Shown: positions 1-9,700 of the stretch, in pieces
Layout: every line of letters begins with the position of its first letter
Position numbering within the stretch: the stretch's first letter is position 1
Assembly: GCF_014851905.1 (NCBI RefSeq)
Contig: NZ_JACVAQ010000001.1
Span: 744,001-808,000, forward strand
Direction of reading: 5' to 3'
Origin: Pseudomonas sp. PDM14
Lineage (GTDB): Bacteria; Pseudomonadota; Gammaproteobacteria; Pseudomonadales; Pseudomonadaceae
DNA: 64,000 nt
Translations under genes and position numbers: made by a program
Notes under the pieces: generated by a model
The model's database searches: none
What the model saw: the letters and a program-made list of their open reading frames with translations, nothing else
What the model was told of the DNA's origin: nothing

Positions 1-940
1 CATTGCCGCTGCCGGTGATCGGTACGGCGGTGTTGTCCGGCTTTTCCAGGAACACCGCGCGCAGGCTCTGCGGCATCGCATGCCAGTTGGGTGCCGCCTG
101 GCCGAACAGCGCGACCTTGCTGCGCAGGGCATAGCAGCGCGGGTTGAGCCGGCTGGGCTGCACCGGTGGTGCCACCGAGCCGAATGGCCGATCGAGGGTC
201 ACCACGGTGTAGCCGGCCTGCGGGTCGGCCGAAGGTTCGCTGGGCGCGACCAGTTGCAACCGACGCACCCGGCGAAAATCCCAGTTCTCGTTGCCGGGCT
301 GTTTCTGCCGCTCCTCACCGACGATCAACAACGCATCACCGGGTTGCAGCTGCGTGGCCTGGCCGCGGAGGTACAGCGTGCGGCCGCCCCAGTACGGCAG
401 TACCCTATCCTGGTTGACCACCTGCAGCGCATTCCACGCGGCCCGCGCGTGCAGCGGTTCGAGGGTTTCGAAGACCTGCGCCTGCTCATCCTGCGCTGGC
501 ACGCTCTGGCTCTTGTGCCCGGCATCGATGAAGGTAGCAGCCGGCGCCCCCGGCGCGGTTTCCAGGGTGAAGGCCAGGTAGGTCGAAGCCGCCACCCCAG
601 GCCGCAGCTCGTAGCCGATGGCCCGCCCCAGTTCGAGCACCGAGCGGCGTTCGGTGGCGGTGCGCAGAAAGCCTTCGTTGATCACGCGTTCCTGGTAGAA
701 GCTGAGCACGTCGAGCACGCCGGACCAGGCATCGAGCAACGCCAGTGCCGGGTCATCGGCATCGCGCGTGGTCAGCGCCTGCAACGCCGGCCTGGCAGCC
801 AGCGCGGCGAGCTGGGTTTCGCGAAAGCGCGCATGGCTGCCAACGCGATAGCGCAACGCATCCTGGCCCGGTGGGTTGCTGCCATCCACCGGGGTCAGCG
901 CCTTGATTCCGCTGCAGCAGCCGCAATCGCTGGTTGTCAT
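1..940 (-). CDS. eCIS/phage-type baseplate assembly protein (Afp12-like), 3' end beyond window
   Basis: The N-terminal 313 residues are present and the C-terminus lies beyond base 1. The protein begins with a Cys cluster (CGCC, residues 6-9) and then reads like the large putative baseplate assembly proteins of eCIS loci, with segments such as LSFYQERVINEGFLRTA and LELGRAIGYELRPG. In the eCIS family this large wedge protein joins the spike complex to the sheath-end baseplate. The ATG at 938-940 follows a GAGGAA ribosome site and lies 16 bases after the stop of the preceding baseplate gene, so it is the next cistron of the same operon. The Afp12 equivalence is inferred from order and resemblance. 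Confidence 0.8.
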   Translation of the reverse strand, partial: MTTSDCGCCSGIKALTPVDGSNPPGQDALRYRVGSHARFRETQLAALAARPALQALTTRDADDPALALLDAWSGVLDVLSFYQERVINEGFLRTATERRSVLELGRAIGYELRPGVAASTYLAFTLETAPGAPAATFIDAGHKSQSVPAQDEQAQVFETLEPLHARAAWNALQVVNQDRVLPYWGGRTLYLRGQATQLQPGDALLIVGEERQKQPGNENWDFRRVRRLQLVAPSEPSADPQAGYTVVTLDRPFGSVAPPVQPSRLNPRCYALRSKVALFGQAAPNWHAMPQSLRAVFLEKPDNTAVPITGSGN

Positions 941-956
941 GGCCGTTCCTCGCTGT

Positions 957-3383
957 TCACAGGCCACCGCGCAGGGTCAGCTGCAGGCGGCCGTTCTCGG
1001 GAAAATTGGGGTCGTTGTCCAGGCGCAGCACTTCCAGCACGCCGACCTTGAGCAGGCCTTCCTGGCGCTCGCCGTTGGCGACCTTGCCCCAGCGCTGGAA
1101 GCGCTTCACTTCCAGGGAGGCGACACCGGTGACCGACTGCGCCGCCTCGATCAGGCGTGACAACGCCAGGGGCTGGCCGAAGCTGAAATGGTCGGGGTGG
1201 AAGAAGCCGCGCTGGCCCAGTTCGTCCTGGCCGCTGCCCAGGCGTTCGAGCAGCGCCCGCTTGACCGCTGCGGCGAAGTAACCGGGCAACACGCAGACCA
1301 CCAGCTCCACATCCAGCGGCACGTAGAGCGGCTCGCTGAGGTCGAGGTCATAGCCGGCCAGGCGATAGCGCTCCAGGTGCAGGCGCATCTCGTTGCGGAA
1401 CGCGTCGTCCAGCGGCAGGCCGCCACGGCGGTCGAGGCTGATGTACATGCTGTACCAGCTACCGGTCCAACGCAGGCGCGCGGCGGCCCGCTGCACCTGC
1501 GGATGCAGCTCGGCCACCCGGGCGTAATCCGCTTCGGTGACCGCGCGTTCCTGGTTGCGGAACGCTTCCGGCGCGTACAGCTTGATCGCGTCGCTGCTCT
1601 CCGCCTCGGCGCCACCGACCGCGGCCAGCGGGTTGCTCAGCGACTCGATGAAAGGAGCGATCGCCACGTCCGTGCAGACCATGCGGCAGATGCTCTGCGC
1701 ACCGACGTTGCCCTGGCTACCACCACCCTGGCGGTAGCTCGCCAGCAGATGGCTGCCCGGCTCGGGACGCCGGCCGAAGCGGTTGTCGCCGAAGCGCAGG
1801 TAGACCATGCCGTCGGCTTCGGTCTCGACCACGAACTCGCGGGCGAAACGGTCGCTGCCGAGCAGATCGCGGCGCGGCAGCCACGGCGTCGCCTCCTCGT
1901 CGGCCTGGTAACCGGCCTGTTGCGGATCATCCTCGATCAATTCCAGATTGGCCGGCAGCGCCTGCCGCGGGTCCTGCCGCAGGCTGCGCTGCGCCGACCA
2001 GTTCTGCGCCAGCGCCGTGGCGTGGCGGTAGGGCTCGGCATGGGCGATGCCCGGCTCGCGCAGACGCGGGCGAAACCGCTCGGCACTGGTCTGCGCCGGC
2101 TGCAGGGGCTCCAGCAGGCGACTAAGGCCATGATCGGCGAGCAGCACGTTGCCCCGCGCCACGGCGATTTCGCGCACCTCGGTGTCGCCACCCAATTCGA
2201 ATTCGGCGCTGACGCAGAGCATGAACGGCAATGCGTCCTCGCTGTGCCAACGCACCAGGCGCAGCGCCGTGCCGGTCAGCGGGTCGAAGCCTGGCGTCAC
2301 ACTCAGCAGGCGCACCGCATGGCGATGGCGGCGGTCGGCATCCGCGGCCCGGCCGGTAGTCGGGCTGAGCACTTCCTCGAAGACCAGCAGCATGCCCGGA
2401 GTGAGCTTGAGCTCGGCATCCTCGACCAGCGCGGCGGCGGTCTCGCCCTTGCCCAGGCAGAACCCGGGATCGCCCCAGTGATGAATGCGGATACGGTTGT
2501 GCGCGGACTGCAGGCGCAGGTCATGCAGGCTCTCGAAGACCTGGGTTTCGCCATCCGGCAGGCTGTCCAGCACGCCGCGCGCCAGCACCGGGCCCGCCTC
2601 GCGACCGCGGGTGAGCAACGGCGTGCGCGCCGCCAGCACCTGCCCATCGGCACCCGCAAGGACGTTCAGGTGCACGTACACGCGGGCGTTGCAGCCGTCG
2701 TGGATCGGGTAGTCGAGCAAGCGTGCATGGCGGCGCAGCGATACCCGCCGCCGCGCCGTGCCCAGGTAGGCCTCGGTGGCCACGGCGTCCTGCTGGTAAC
2801 TGAGCTGGTCGCCGACATGGGCGAGCATCTCCACCAGCGCCACGCTGAAATCCGCCGGATGACGCTGGCGGAAGGCGGGAATCAGCTGGCCCATGCGGTC
2901 GAGCATCAGGCGGCGAAAACTGCCGTAGTCCTTGCTCAGGTAGTCGAGCTGCGGCTCATCGAACTGCGCGGGCGGGCAGCTGTGTTCCTCGGCGCAGTCG
3001 AACTCGGACGGGCACTGCGCCTTGAAGCTGAAGCGCACGCTGGACAGGCACGGGTCGAAGCCGGCCGGTACGCTGTCCGGGTCGGCGGGGTCGATCAGCT
3101 CGAACTGGTACCAGGAGAAATCGCCGGCCTGGGACACCTTGAGGTTGAGGCGATTGGCCGCGATGCTGATGCTGTCGATGCCGATCCCGGTGATGCGCAC
3201 ACCGCCACTGATGCGGCAATTGGCCTTGGTGATGCCGCTCAGCGGGTGGACGAACACCACGCGCAGGCTGCGCTGGTCGCTGGAAGTCACCTCCAGGTAG
3301 TCGATGCCGTTGAGCGTGGGCGGGTCGAGCTGGCGCAGCAGGTTGACGCGGTGCGGCTTGTCGGAGCGGAACTGGCGTTTCAT
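957..3383 (-). CDS. Large baseplate wedge protein (gp6/baseplate J-like, Afp11-like)
   Basis: This 808-residue protein resembles the putative baseplate assembly proteins found after the gp25 gene in eCIS and phage-tail-like loci. The N-terminus (MKRQFRSDKPHR) is followed by a beta-rich domain and a Cys-containing stretch (CAEEHSC). A helical segment with YLSKDYGSFRRLMLDRMGQL and a C-terminal baseplate-J-like part with EADYARVAELHPQVQRAAARL come next. The family forms the wedge that triggers sheath contraction. The ATG at 3381-3383 overlaps the stop of the gp25-like gene as ATGA, so translation is probably coupled. A longer in-frame extension upstream of this ATG would run through the gp25 gene and was not used. 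Confidence 0.85.
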   Translation of the reverse strand: MKRQFRSDKPHRVNLLRQLDPPTLNGIDYLEVTSSDQRSLRVVFVHPLSGITKANCRISGGVRITGIGIDSISIAANRLNLKVSQAGDFSWYQFELIDPADPDSVPAGFDPCLSSVRFSFKAQCPSEFDCAEEHSCPPAQFDEPQLDYLSKDYGSFRRLMLDRMGQLIPAFRQRHPADFSVALVEMLAHVGDQLSYQQDAVATEAYLGTARRRVSLRRHARLLDYPIHDGCNARVYVHLNVLAGADGQVLAARTPLLTRGREAGPVLARGVLDSLPDGETQVFESLHDLRLQSAHNRIRIHHWGDPGFCLGKGETAAALVEDAELKLTPGMLLVFEEVLSPTTGRAADADRRHRHAVRLLSVTPGFDPLTGTALRLVRWHSEDALPFMLCVSAEFELGGDTEVREIAVARGNVLLADHGLSRLLEPLQPAQTSAERFRPRLREPGIAHAEPYRHATALAQNWSAQRSLRQDPRQALPANLELIEDDPQQAGYQADEEATPWLPRRDLLGSDRFAREFVVETEADGMVYLRFGDNRFGRRPEPGSHLLASYRQGGGSQGNVGAQSICRMVCTDVAIAPFIESLSNPLAAVGGAEAESSDAIKLYAPEAFRNQERAVTEADYARVAELHPQVQRAAARLRWTGSWYSMYISLDRRGGLPLDDAFRNEMRLHLERYRLAGYDLDLSEPLYVPLDVELVVCVLPGYFAAAVKRALLERLGSGQDELGQRGFFHPDHFSFGQPLALSRLIEAAQSVTGVASLEVKRFQRWGKVANGERQEGLLKVGVLEVLRLDNDPNFPENGRLQLTLRGGL

Positions 3384-3739
3384 CCCAGCCTCCGCTCGAA
3401 ACTGGCCAGCTGCCGCTCGCGGTCGCGCCGGACGATGTACTGCACGGTCACCTGCAGGCGCGCGTCGAGGTTGTCGACGCGCACCTCCTCGACCTCGATC
3501 AGCTCGCCGAGCCACTGCTGCAGCGAGCCTTGCACGGTCATCTGCAGGGCCGCGGACAGGGCATCGCTGTTCGGCGCGAACACCAGCTGCAGCAGGCCGC
3601 AGCCGAAGTCCGGGCGGTTGACCCGCTCGCCCGGCACGGTGAACAGCACCTGCTCGATCATGTCGCGGATATGCGCATCACCGTCGACCTCGGCGCTGCG
3701 CCCACGCGAGTCGATGCGAAAGGGAAAGTCGAGGGCCAT
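3380..3739 (-). CDS. GPW/gp25 family baseplate protein (Afp9-like)
   Basis: This is a 119-residue protein of the T4 gp25/GPW family, a small baseplate wedge component. The family signature is clear: IRDMIEQVLFTVPGERVNRPDFGCGLLQLVF, containing the conserved PGERV and the DFGCGL segment, followed by a beta-rich C-terminus. Its length matches the family (about 110-140 residues). In contractile systems gp25 helps start sheath assembly on the baseplate. It lies one base after the PAAR-like gene and overlaps the wedge gene by 4 bp, which is the usual eCIS order of tip, gp25 and wedge. Confidence 0.92.
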   Translation of the reverse strand: MALDFPFRIDSRGRSAEVDGDAHIRDMIEQVLFTVPGERVNRPDFGCGLLQLVFAPNSDALSAALQMTVQGSLQQWLGELIEVEEVRVDNLDARLQVTVQYIVRRDRERQLASFERRLG

Positions 3740-3740
3740 G

Positions 3741-4064
3741 TCAGACTCCGGAAACCCGCACCTGGGTGACGCTGACCATCATCGGCGTCCCCGTCGGCGC
3801 ACAGATGCTGGTACTCGACTGCAGCAGCACCGGTTGCCCGCCGGCGAACACCCGCGTGGCACCGACCAGCCATTGCCCGGTGACGCACGGGCCGTTGCCG
3901 GCACTCGGTGGCGGCATGCTGCAGCCGGCGATCAGGTACGGCGCGGCAAGGGTGGTGACCGGCTGGCCGGACAGCGTCACCCGCGCAAACGGTGCGGTCG
4001 GTGTGGCCTGGCCGCCGTGGCTGCACATCACCGTGGCACCGAGGTGCAACAGAAAACCTGGCAT
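3741..4064 (-). CDS. PAAR-like spike-tip protein (Afp10-like)
   Basis: This is a 107-residue protein rich in Gly, Pro, Thr and Val with short beta-strand repeats, as in PAAR-like tips that sharpen the central spike. The start MPGFLLHLGATVMCSHGG carries the Cys/His pair often seen at the beginning of such proteins. A second Cys pair lies near IAGCSMPPPSAGNGPC, and metal binding is possible. It lies between the gp5-like spike and gp25 genes, the position of the tip gene in eCIS operons. The ATG is preceded by a strong GGGAGG site. The family call rests on composition, the N-terminal Cys/His pattern and synteny. Confidence 0.75.
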   Translation of the reverse strand: MPGFLLHLGATVMCSHGGQATPTAPFARVTLSGQPVTTLAAPYLIAGCSMPPPSAGNGPCVTGQWLVGATRVFAGGQPVLLQSSTSICAPTGTPMMVSVTQVRVSGV

Positions 4065-4122
4065 GTGGAATCCCTCCCCTGTTCATCCTGCGCACGTGCA
4101 GGAGTCCGCTGAAAACGCCCGC

Positions 4123-4635
4123 TCAAATCACCGTCAGCGCGCCCTGGTTGATGTTCACCGCCGGGCCGTTGAGCATGATCGTGGCGCCCTGGCCGTTGCT
4201 GATGGTGATACCGACCTCGTTGATCGAGATCAGCGCCCCGCTGGTGCTCTTGAGCAGAATCCCGCCGGTAGGGCCGGGCAGATCGGAGAGCATCAGGGTG
4301 TTCTGGCTACCGGTCTGCAGGACGATGCTCGGTGACACCGGCAAGCCGGCCAGGGCCAGTGCCGGTACCTCGGCGGCACTGCCCCAGAAGCCGCCGACCC
4401 AGATCGGGTAATCCTGATCGCCCTGCTCGAACTCGACCCATACTCCAGCGCCGATCTGCGGCACCATGAACGCGCCGCTCTGCTTGCCGGCAATCGGCAC
4501 GCAGGGCATGGCCCAGCTGGAGATGCCGATGCCCAGCACGTCCGGCACCTGCACCTGCACGCGCCCCATCTGCATCGGGTCGACGTTGTTCAGCACCGCG
4601 CCGCGGTACTTGCCGTAAAACTTGCCGTCGCTCAT
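4123..4635 (-). CDS. Baseplate spike protein, gp5/gpV OB-fold type
   Basis: This 170-residue protein matches the VgrG/gp5 OB-fold plus beta-helix part of a contractile spike. The N-terminal FYGKYRGAVLNNVDPMQMGR and the motif VPDVLGIGISSWAMPCVP are typical. GAGVWVEFEQGDQDYPIWVG is the hallmark of the gpV OB domain. The C-terminus has repeated short strands (ISINEVGITISNGQGATIMLNG), as in a trimeric beta-helix. The start ATG overlaps the stop of the hub gene (ATGA). In the Afp and PVC systems hub and spike are one gene (Afp8); here the gp27-like and gp5-like parts are separate cistrons. Confidence 0.88.
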   Translation of the reverse strand: MSDGKFYGKYRGAVLNNVDPMQMGRVQVQVPDVLGIGISSWAMPCVPIAGKQSGAFMVPQIGAGVWVEFEQGDQDYPIWVGGFWGSAAEVPALALAGLPVSPSIVLQTGSQNTLMLSDLPGPTGGILLKSTSGALISINEVGITISNGQGATIMLNGPAVNINQGALTVI

Positions 4636-5756
4636 ACCGGAACCCTCGGTAAGGTGGAAATCAGGCCGTTGCGGGTCAAGGTGAAGTTCTGCTTGAACTC
4701 GCCCGCCTTGAGGCTGCTGCTGACGGTCTTGACGTAGTACAGGCCGTCGAACGCCGGCCCCGCGCCACGCACGCCGACCAGTTGGCGTGCCTTGAGCACG
4801 TTGCCGTAGCGCAGCACGTCCACCGCTCCGGTGGCGGTGACCACATCGGCGGAGTTGGCCGCGGCAGCCAGGCCCTTGGACAGGGCGGCCATGGGCGAGA
4901 GCTTGGCGGTATCCTTCATCAGGTTGATCGACTTGGGCAATGGCGGCAGCAGGCCCAGCGGCGGGTTGGCCAGGCTGATATCGGGAATCGGCAGAGGAAT
5001 CGGAAACTTGGTCAGCTGGTTCTGGATGAACACGATGGGCAGCGCCGCCTTGCTGTTGTCCACCGAGAACGACAGCGACTCGACATTGCTGTGCGCATCC
5101 ATGCCCAGGTTGAGCGCCGGCTGCGGCACACCGAGCTTGATCTCCGGCCCCCAGTAGGCGGTGTTCATGCCTGGCAGCGGGCCGGGCTCGACGTAGAACA
5201 CATGGCCGGCGTCCTTGGCCAGCTTCTGCACGTAGGCCAGGTCCGTGCCCTCGTGGGTGGGGATCTTGTCCACCGGGATCGGCACGTCGGTGAAGATCTG
5301 CGGGATCACCAGGGGGATCATGCCGAACATTGCGTACTTGGCGACGATCAGCGCCACCCGCGCCGCCGCTGGCATCGCCGGATAGGGAATGCCGTTGAAA
5401 TCCTGCTGGTCCATGGCCACCGACAGGTCCTCGCCGGTGATGGTCAGCACGCTCTGCCCCGGCTCGTTGGAACCGCTGACTTCCTGCTTGGTGATCAGCC
5501 CATCCATCATTACGGTGGGCATGCTGTTGATGGTCACCACCACCATCACCCGCAGCCACGGCACCTGCCCGCCCGCCAGCACCAGCAGGGTGTGCAGCGG
5601 CGAGTTGTTCTGCAGCGCGAAGGCGATCTGGAAACCGCTGCGCGTGCTGCTCGCCGAAGTCACCTGCACGCTCTGCAGGGCGTCCATCACCACCTTCGGC
5701 ACGGGCACCGGCAACCCCGGCCCGACCAGCAGCGACAGGTGCATGCCCTTAAGCAT
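4632..5756 (-). CDS. gp27-like baseplate hub protein (phage late control D-type)
   Basis: This 374-residue protein has the layout of gp27/late-control-D hub proteins: an N-terminal beta domain (VQVTSASSTRSGFQIAFAL), a central module with FTDVPIPVDKIPTHEGTDLAYVQKLAKDAG, and a final beta barrel ending VRGAGPAFDGLYYVKTVSS. The family forms a trimer between the tube and the spike. It overlaps the upstream LysM gene by 8 bp and the downstream spike gene by 4 bp. A hydrophobic, Pro-rich linker near residues 240-275 (FPIPLPIPDISLANPPLGLL) is noteworthy, since such inserts are uncommon in hubs I know. The hub assignment is supported by the family-like segments and the next gene. Confidence 0.82.
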   Translation of the reverse strand: MLKGMHLSLLVGPGLPVPVPKVVMDALQSVQVTSASSTRSGFQIAFALQNNSPLHTLLVLAGGQVPWLRVMVVVTINSMPTVMMDGLITKQEVSGSNEPGQSVLTITGEDLSVAMDQQDFNGIPYPAMPAAARVALIVAKYAMFGMIPLVIPQIFTDVPIPVDKIPTHEGTDLAYVQKLAKDAGHVFYVEPGPLPGMNTAYWGPEIKLGVPQPALNLGMDAHSNVESLSFSVDNSKAALPIVFIQNQLTKFPIPLPIPDISLANPPLGLLPPLPKSINLMKDTAKLSPMAALSKGLAAAANSADVVTATGAVDVLRYGNVLKARQLVGVRGAGPAFDGLYYVKTVSSSLKAGEFKQNFTLTRNGLISTLPRVPV

Positions 5757-6069
5757 CGTCGAGCCCTGCCATGCCTTCGGGCAGGGTCAGGCGAATGCGC
5801 CGCCCCACCTCTTCCAGCTCGCTCGGGCTGAGGCTGCCGTTGGCATCGGGCAGGCGCCAGAACTGCTCCGGGTCGCCGAGCACGTCGGCGGCCATGCGGT
5901 CGATGCGGTCGCCCTCGTTGATGCGGTACTCCTGCAGGGTGACGAAGCGCGCCGGATCGGGCACGAAACGCCGCCGCAGGAACACCAGGCGCCGGCCATC
6001 CGGGCCGGTCATCTCGGCGGTCTCGCTGCCGTGGTAACGGCTGTTGGGCGGAAAGCGATCAATGCTCAT
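5749..6069 (-). CDS. LysM-type baseplate/tail adaptor protein
   Basis: This 106-residue protein has a single LysM-like/tail-X-like fold: FVTLQEYRINEGDRIDRMAADVLGDPEQFWRLPDANG is the characteristic segment. In contractile particles such small proteins lie at the tube-baseplate junction, and no peptidoglycan role is implied. The ATG at 6067-6069 is chosen because an AAGGAG ribosome site lies 8-13 bases before it; upstream in-frame codons lack one. It sits between the larger tube-adaptor gene and the hub gene. Confidence 0.8.
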   Translation of the reverse strand: MSIDRFPPNSRYHGSETAEMTGPDGRRLVFLRRRFVPDPARFVTLQEYRINEGDRIDRMAADVLGDPEQFWRLPDANGSLSPSELEEVGRRIRLTLPEGMAGLDDA

Positions 6070-6114
6070 GACGGTACTCCTTGAAAATCGCTGCCACAAA
6101 CGGCAGCGCACTCA

Positions 6115-6771
6115 TCAAAACAGGCCACTCAGGCCGAGGCTGGCCAGGGTCGAGCTGGATGCCCTGGCCGCCAGGCGCTCGCGGCTCTGGTGGTAGACCA
6201 TGTACAGATGGCCGCCCTTGTCGGCGAAGCCGAGGTCGTTGACGTTGAGCACGCGCATGCTCAGCGAGATGCGCGCGCGAATCGGGTTGAGGTTGGCGTC
6301 GAAGGCCTCCTCGGTGATCGAGAAATCGCTGATGCGCACCGGCACCACCCGCGACTGGCTCCAGACGAACAGCGGCAGCGGCGCCTGCATCGGGACGATT
6401 TCCAAGGTGCCGGCATTGGCCAGCTGGTTGTTGCGGATCAGCGCGGCGCTGTCCGGGTAGACGATGGTTTCCAGCGCCGCGAGCTGCGGATGGATACCGA
6501 CCTCGACGGCGCTGCGGTGCTGGTCGGGAAACTCCAGCTGGTCGGTGGCATCCAGCTCAGCCTCGAGCTTGATGGTTTCGATCGGCGGACCCTTGAGCCG
6601 CAGCGGCTCGCTGAGCGCCGCACTGCCACCGACACTCTGCGGCTGCAGGCTGCGCGTCAGCAGGTCGGGGTTGTACTGCAGGGCGATCACCCGCTGCACC
6701 GCGCCACTGGCCGGGTCGATGAGGATGATGCCGCCCTTGAGTACCTTCGGCGTATTGCTGAACCCGCTCAT
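6115..6771 (-). CDS. Tube/baseplate adaptor protein (Afp7-like)
   Basis: This 218-residue protein resembles the Afp7-type eCIS protein often labelled LysM/peptidoglycan-binding. It has the typical opening KGGIILIDPASGAVQRVIALQYNPDLLTRSLQPQ, then LRLKGPPIETIKLEAELDATDQLE and the conserved C-terminal strand pattern RARISLSMRVLNVNDLG. In the characterised particles this protein joins the inner tube to the hub. The start ATG overlaps the stop of the 1,099-residue DUF4157 gene as ATGA, which couples a likely effector gene directly to a structural gene. Confidence 0.88.
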   Translation of the reverse strand: MSGFSNTPKVLKGGIILIDPASGAVQRVIALQYNPDLLTRSLQPQSVGGSAALSEPLRLKGPPIETIKLEAELDATDQLEFPDQHRSAVEVGIHPQLAALETIVYPDSAALIRNNQLANAGTLEIVPMQAPLPLFVWSQSRVVPVRISDFSITEEAFDANLNPIRARISLSMRVLNVNDLGFADKGGHLYMVYHQSRERLAARASSSTLASLGLSGLF

Positions 6772-9700
6772 GCCTCGCGCTCCTTGGGTTGGGTCTGGCT
6801 GAACAGGCTGCCGAGCATCTTCGACGGGTCGAGGCTGAGCGAGGCGGGTTCGGGTTTGATGTCGGCCAGCTTGGGCATGCGAAAGCCGTCGACGCTGTCG
6901 TAGTGCAGCGGCATGCGCACGCCCAGGTTGAGACCGGTCGGAAAGGTGCCGCCGAGCAGGTCCCAGGACTTCTCGGTGCGCACCGAAAACACCGAGAAGC
7001 CGGCTTCTGCGTAGATTCGCGCGCGCAGCACCGCCTCCAGCTCCAGGCTGCCGCCGATATAGGCCTCGGCGTCGACGGCGAACTTGTCCTTGCTGTAGGC
7101 GATCTCCGCGCCCAGCTCGGCCTTGCCGTTGAGTTTGGCGCCGAGGGTGACGTTGAGGCCGCCGCCGACCTCCGCCACCAGCGCGTCGATGGCCAGGTCC
7201 GCGCCGAGCTTGCCGCTGATGCCACCACCGGCCGGGATGCTGGCCTTGGCCTTGAGGTTGAAGCTGAAATCCGGATCGGGCTCGAACGGGCTGAACTTGA
7301 CCGTCGCCTTGACCCCGGTGAGCACGCCGGGGCCGACGTAGTAGAAGTAGCCCAGGCTGCCCCACAGTTTGACCTTGAGCCCCACCGGGCCGATCGACGC
7401 ACCGGGGATCGGGATGCTCCCGGAGGCCTTGAACAGGGTGTGTTCTTCCTGTTTCTCGGGGAAGCGCTTGAACAGCTGGATATCGGGAAAACTCAGTTCG
7501 CCGTCGAAGGTGATCTTCTGGTTCTCGTCCACCGTGATGCCGGCGCTGGCGACCAAGTCCTTCTTGATTTCATAGGACAGCTTGCCCTTGCCGGTGATCT
7601 TCTCGTTGGGGTGCAGGGTGACGACGATGTTGCCCTTGGCCTTGCCCTTCTCGATCTTGATGTCGCCGGTACCGTAGATCTTCTCCTTGCCGGCACGATT
7701 CTCGTAGGTCGCGTCCAGCGTGCCGTCGAGCCCGGAGAAGGCGAAGCCGGCCTTACCCTCGGCCTTGAACAGGTCGCCGTCGTAGTACAGCTTGGCCTCG
7801 ATGGGCTTGAGGTACGGGCTCTTCACCTTGATCTTGCCGCGCCCGGTGAAGATCCATTTGTTCTGGCTGTAGCTGAGCTTGATCTGCCCTTCGTTCTCGC
7901 CGGGCAGGGCCAGGTCCAGGGTGCCGCTGGCGCCGAGCTTGCCCTTCTGGATGTTGACCTCGACCGAACCGGATTTGACGTAGGGGATCTTGCCCGCCAT
8001 CTGCCCGGACTCGATGTGTGCCGAGGCCGACCACTCGCCGCCCTGGTAACGCACCTCGCCCTTGGCTTCGTCGACACCGGGAAGGAATACCCACAGGTCG
8101 CCGTCCAGCTTCAACCCGCTGGCATCGGCACTGGCCTTGACCACGCCCTTGGCGACCGGCTTGGCGGCCGGGCCGATGTCGAAGGCCAGCGTGCCGACAG
8201 GCTTGAACTCCGGCGCCAGCTCCAGGGCCAGTTCGGCCTTGGTGAAGTTCAAGCCCGGGAATGGCGGCTTCATCTTGGCCGGGTCGATGTTCTTGGTGAC
8301 CTTGAACGACGGCCCGTCGACCGCCACGTCAAGGGTCGGCAGGAATGGCAGGCTGGGCTTGAGCGTGCCCGTGGCGATCAGCCCCTGCGGGCCAACCTCG
8401 AGGGACGTCAGCTTGCCCGGGCTGAGCTTGGAGAAGTCGAACGGCACGCCCAGCTTGCCGGCCTTGGCCAGGTCCGCATTGCCGCTCTTGTCGATGGCAA
8501 CGAACTGCTTGGACTTGCTGCCACCGTGGGCCTTGGACGACAGGTTCAGCGCCACCGTGTCGAGGCGGAAGAACAGTTTGTCCGGCACCTTGCCGTTGGT
8601 GCGGCCGATGCGCTCGAACACTATGCCCTTCACGCCCCAGGCGAACTGGCTGTTCTCGGCCACGGCCGAGGCTTCCAGGTCGACCTCCTTGCTGTTGTCG
8701 ACCGGCAGCTTCAGGGTGACGTTGCGCCCGCCCAGGGTCATCGCGAAATCCGCTGTCGGCACCACGGCCTTGGCCAACGGCGTGGCCTGGTCGAAGGCCT
8801 GCCCGACCGCCAGGCAGGCATCGGCCTTCGGTGCCCCGGCCAGTTCGGTGCGGGCAAAGCTCAGCTCCACTACGTCGGGTTCCGGCGTGGCCCGGCTCGG
8901 CGCATCGTCGAGAGCCGCGGCTGCCATCGCCACCAGTTGCTGCGACAGCAGGTTGCCACTGGCGCCGTTGTTGCTCTTGGTCAGCAGCTGCAGGTTCTTG
9001 CCGTCATTGGTGCCGCCGACTTGCAGTTCCTGGATGTGGTCGACCTCGCAGGGCGCGGACTCGGCCTTCAGCTGCGGAAACGCCGCCGCTCCACCCGCGG
9101 CCTGCCATTCGCTATCGGCGCTGGCCAGCTCGCGCTTGCGCTCGGCGAGCCAGGTCCGGCGCAGCTTGTCGGTGGCGTCGCGCTCGATGTTGCCCTGCGG
9201 GATCGGCTTACTCTTGGGTCCCTGGAACTTGACCTTGAGCTTCTTCACGTCGGCATAGAACGGCTTGGCCTGCCCGCCCTTTTCCGGCGGGATGCGCAGC
9301 ACGTCGAACTCATAGAACGCCGTGTTGCCGGTAACCTTCTTGAAGGTCAGCAAGTTGGCGGCGCTCTCGATGGTCAGCGAAATCGTCTTGGCCGGGTTCT
9401 TCTTGCGATAGCCCTTGGTTTCCATGGTCGCGGGAACCGGCGTGGTGGCCGAGCGCTGCAGGCTCGGGCCGGAACGGCTGAGGCCGTTGCCGGCGAGGCG
9501 CTCGCCGGCCATCACCCGCTCGGCGGCGAAATCCGCCTCGCGCTCCATGCGCTGGTAGTCCGGGCCCTGGTCCGCCAGGTTGCTCACCCCGGCGCGCTGC
9601 AGCCCCTGCTGCTGCACCGTGTGCGCCAGCTCATGGGCGAGCAGATGACGCCCACTGTCGCTGTGCGGCTGGTACTGGCCATCAGCAAAGACGATGTTCT

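Noticed and set aside
1188..4112. A 974-codon open frame on the plus strand
   Set aside because: It is a GC-rich shadow lying opposite three well-supported baseplate genes; it has no recognisable domains and a His/Arg/Gln-rich composition.
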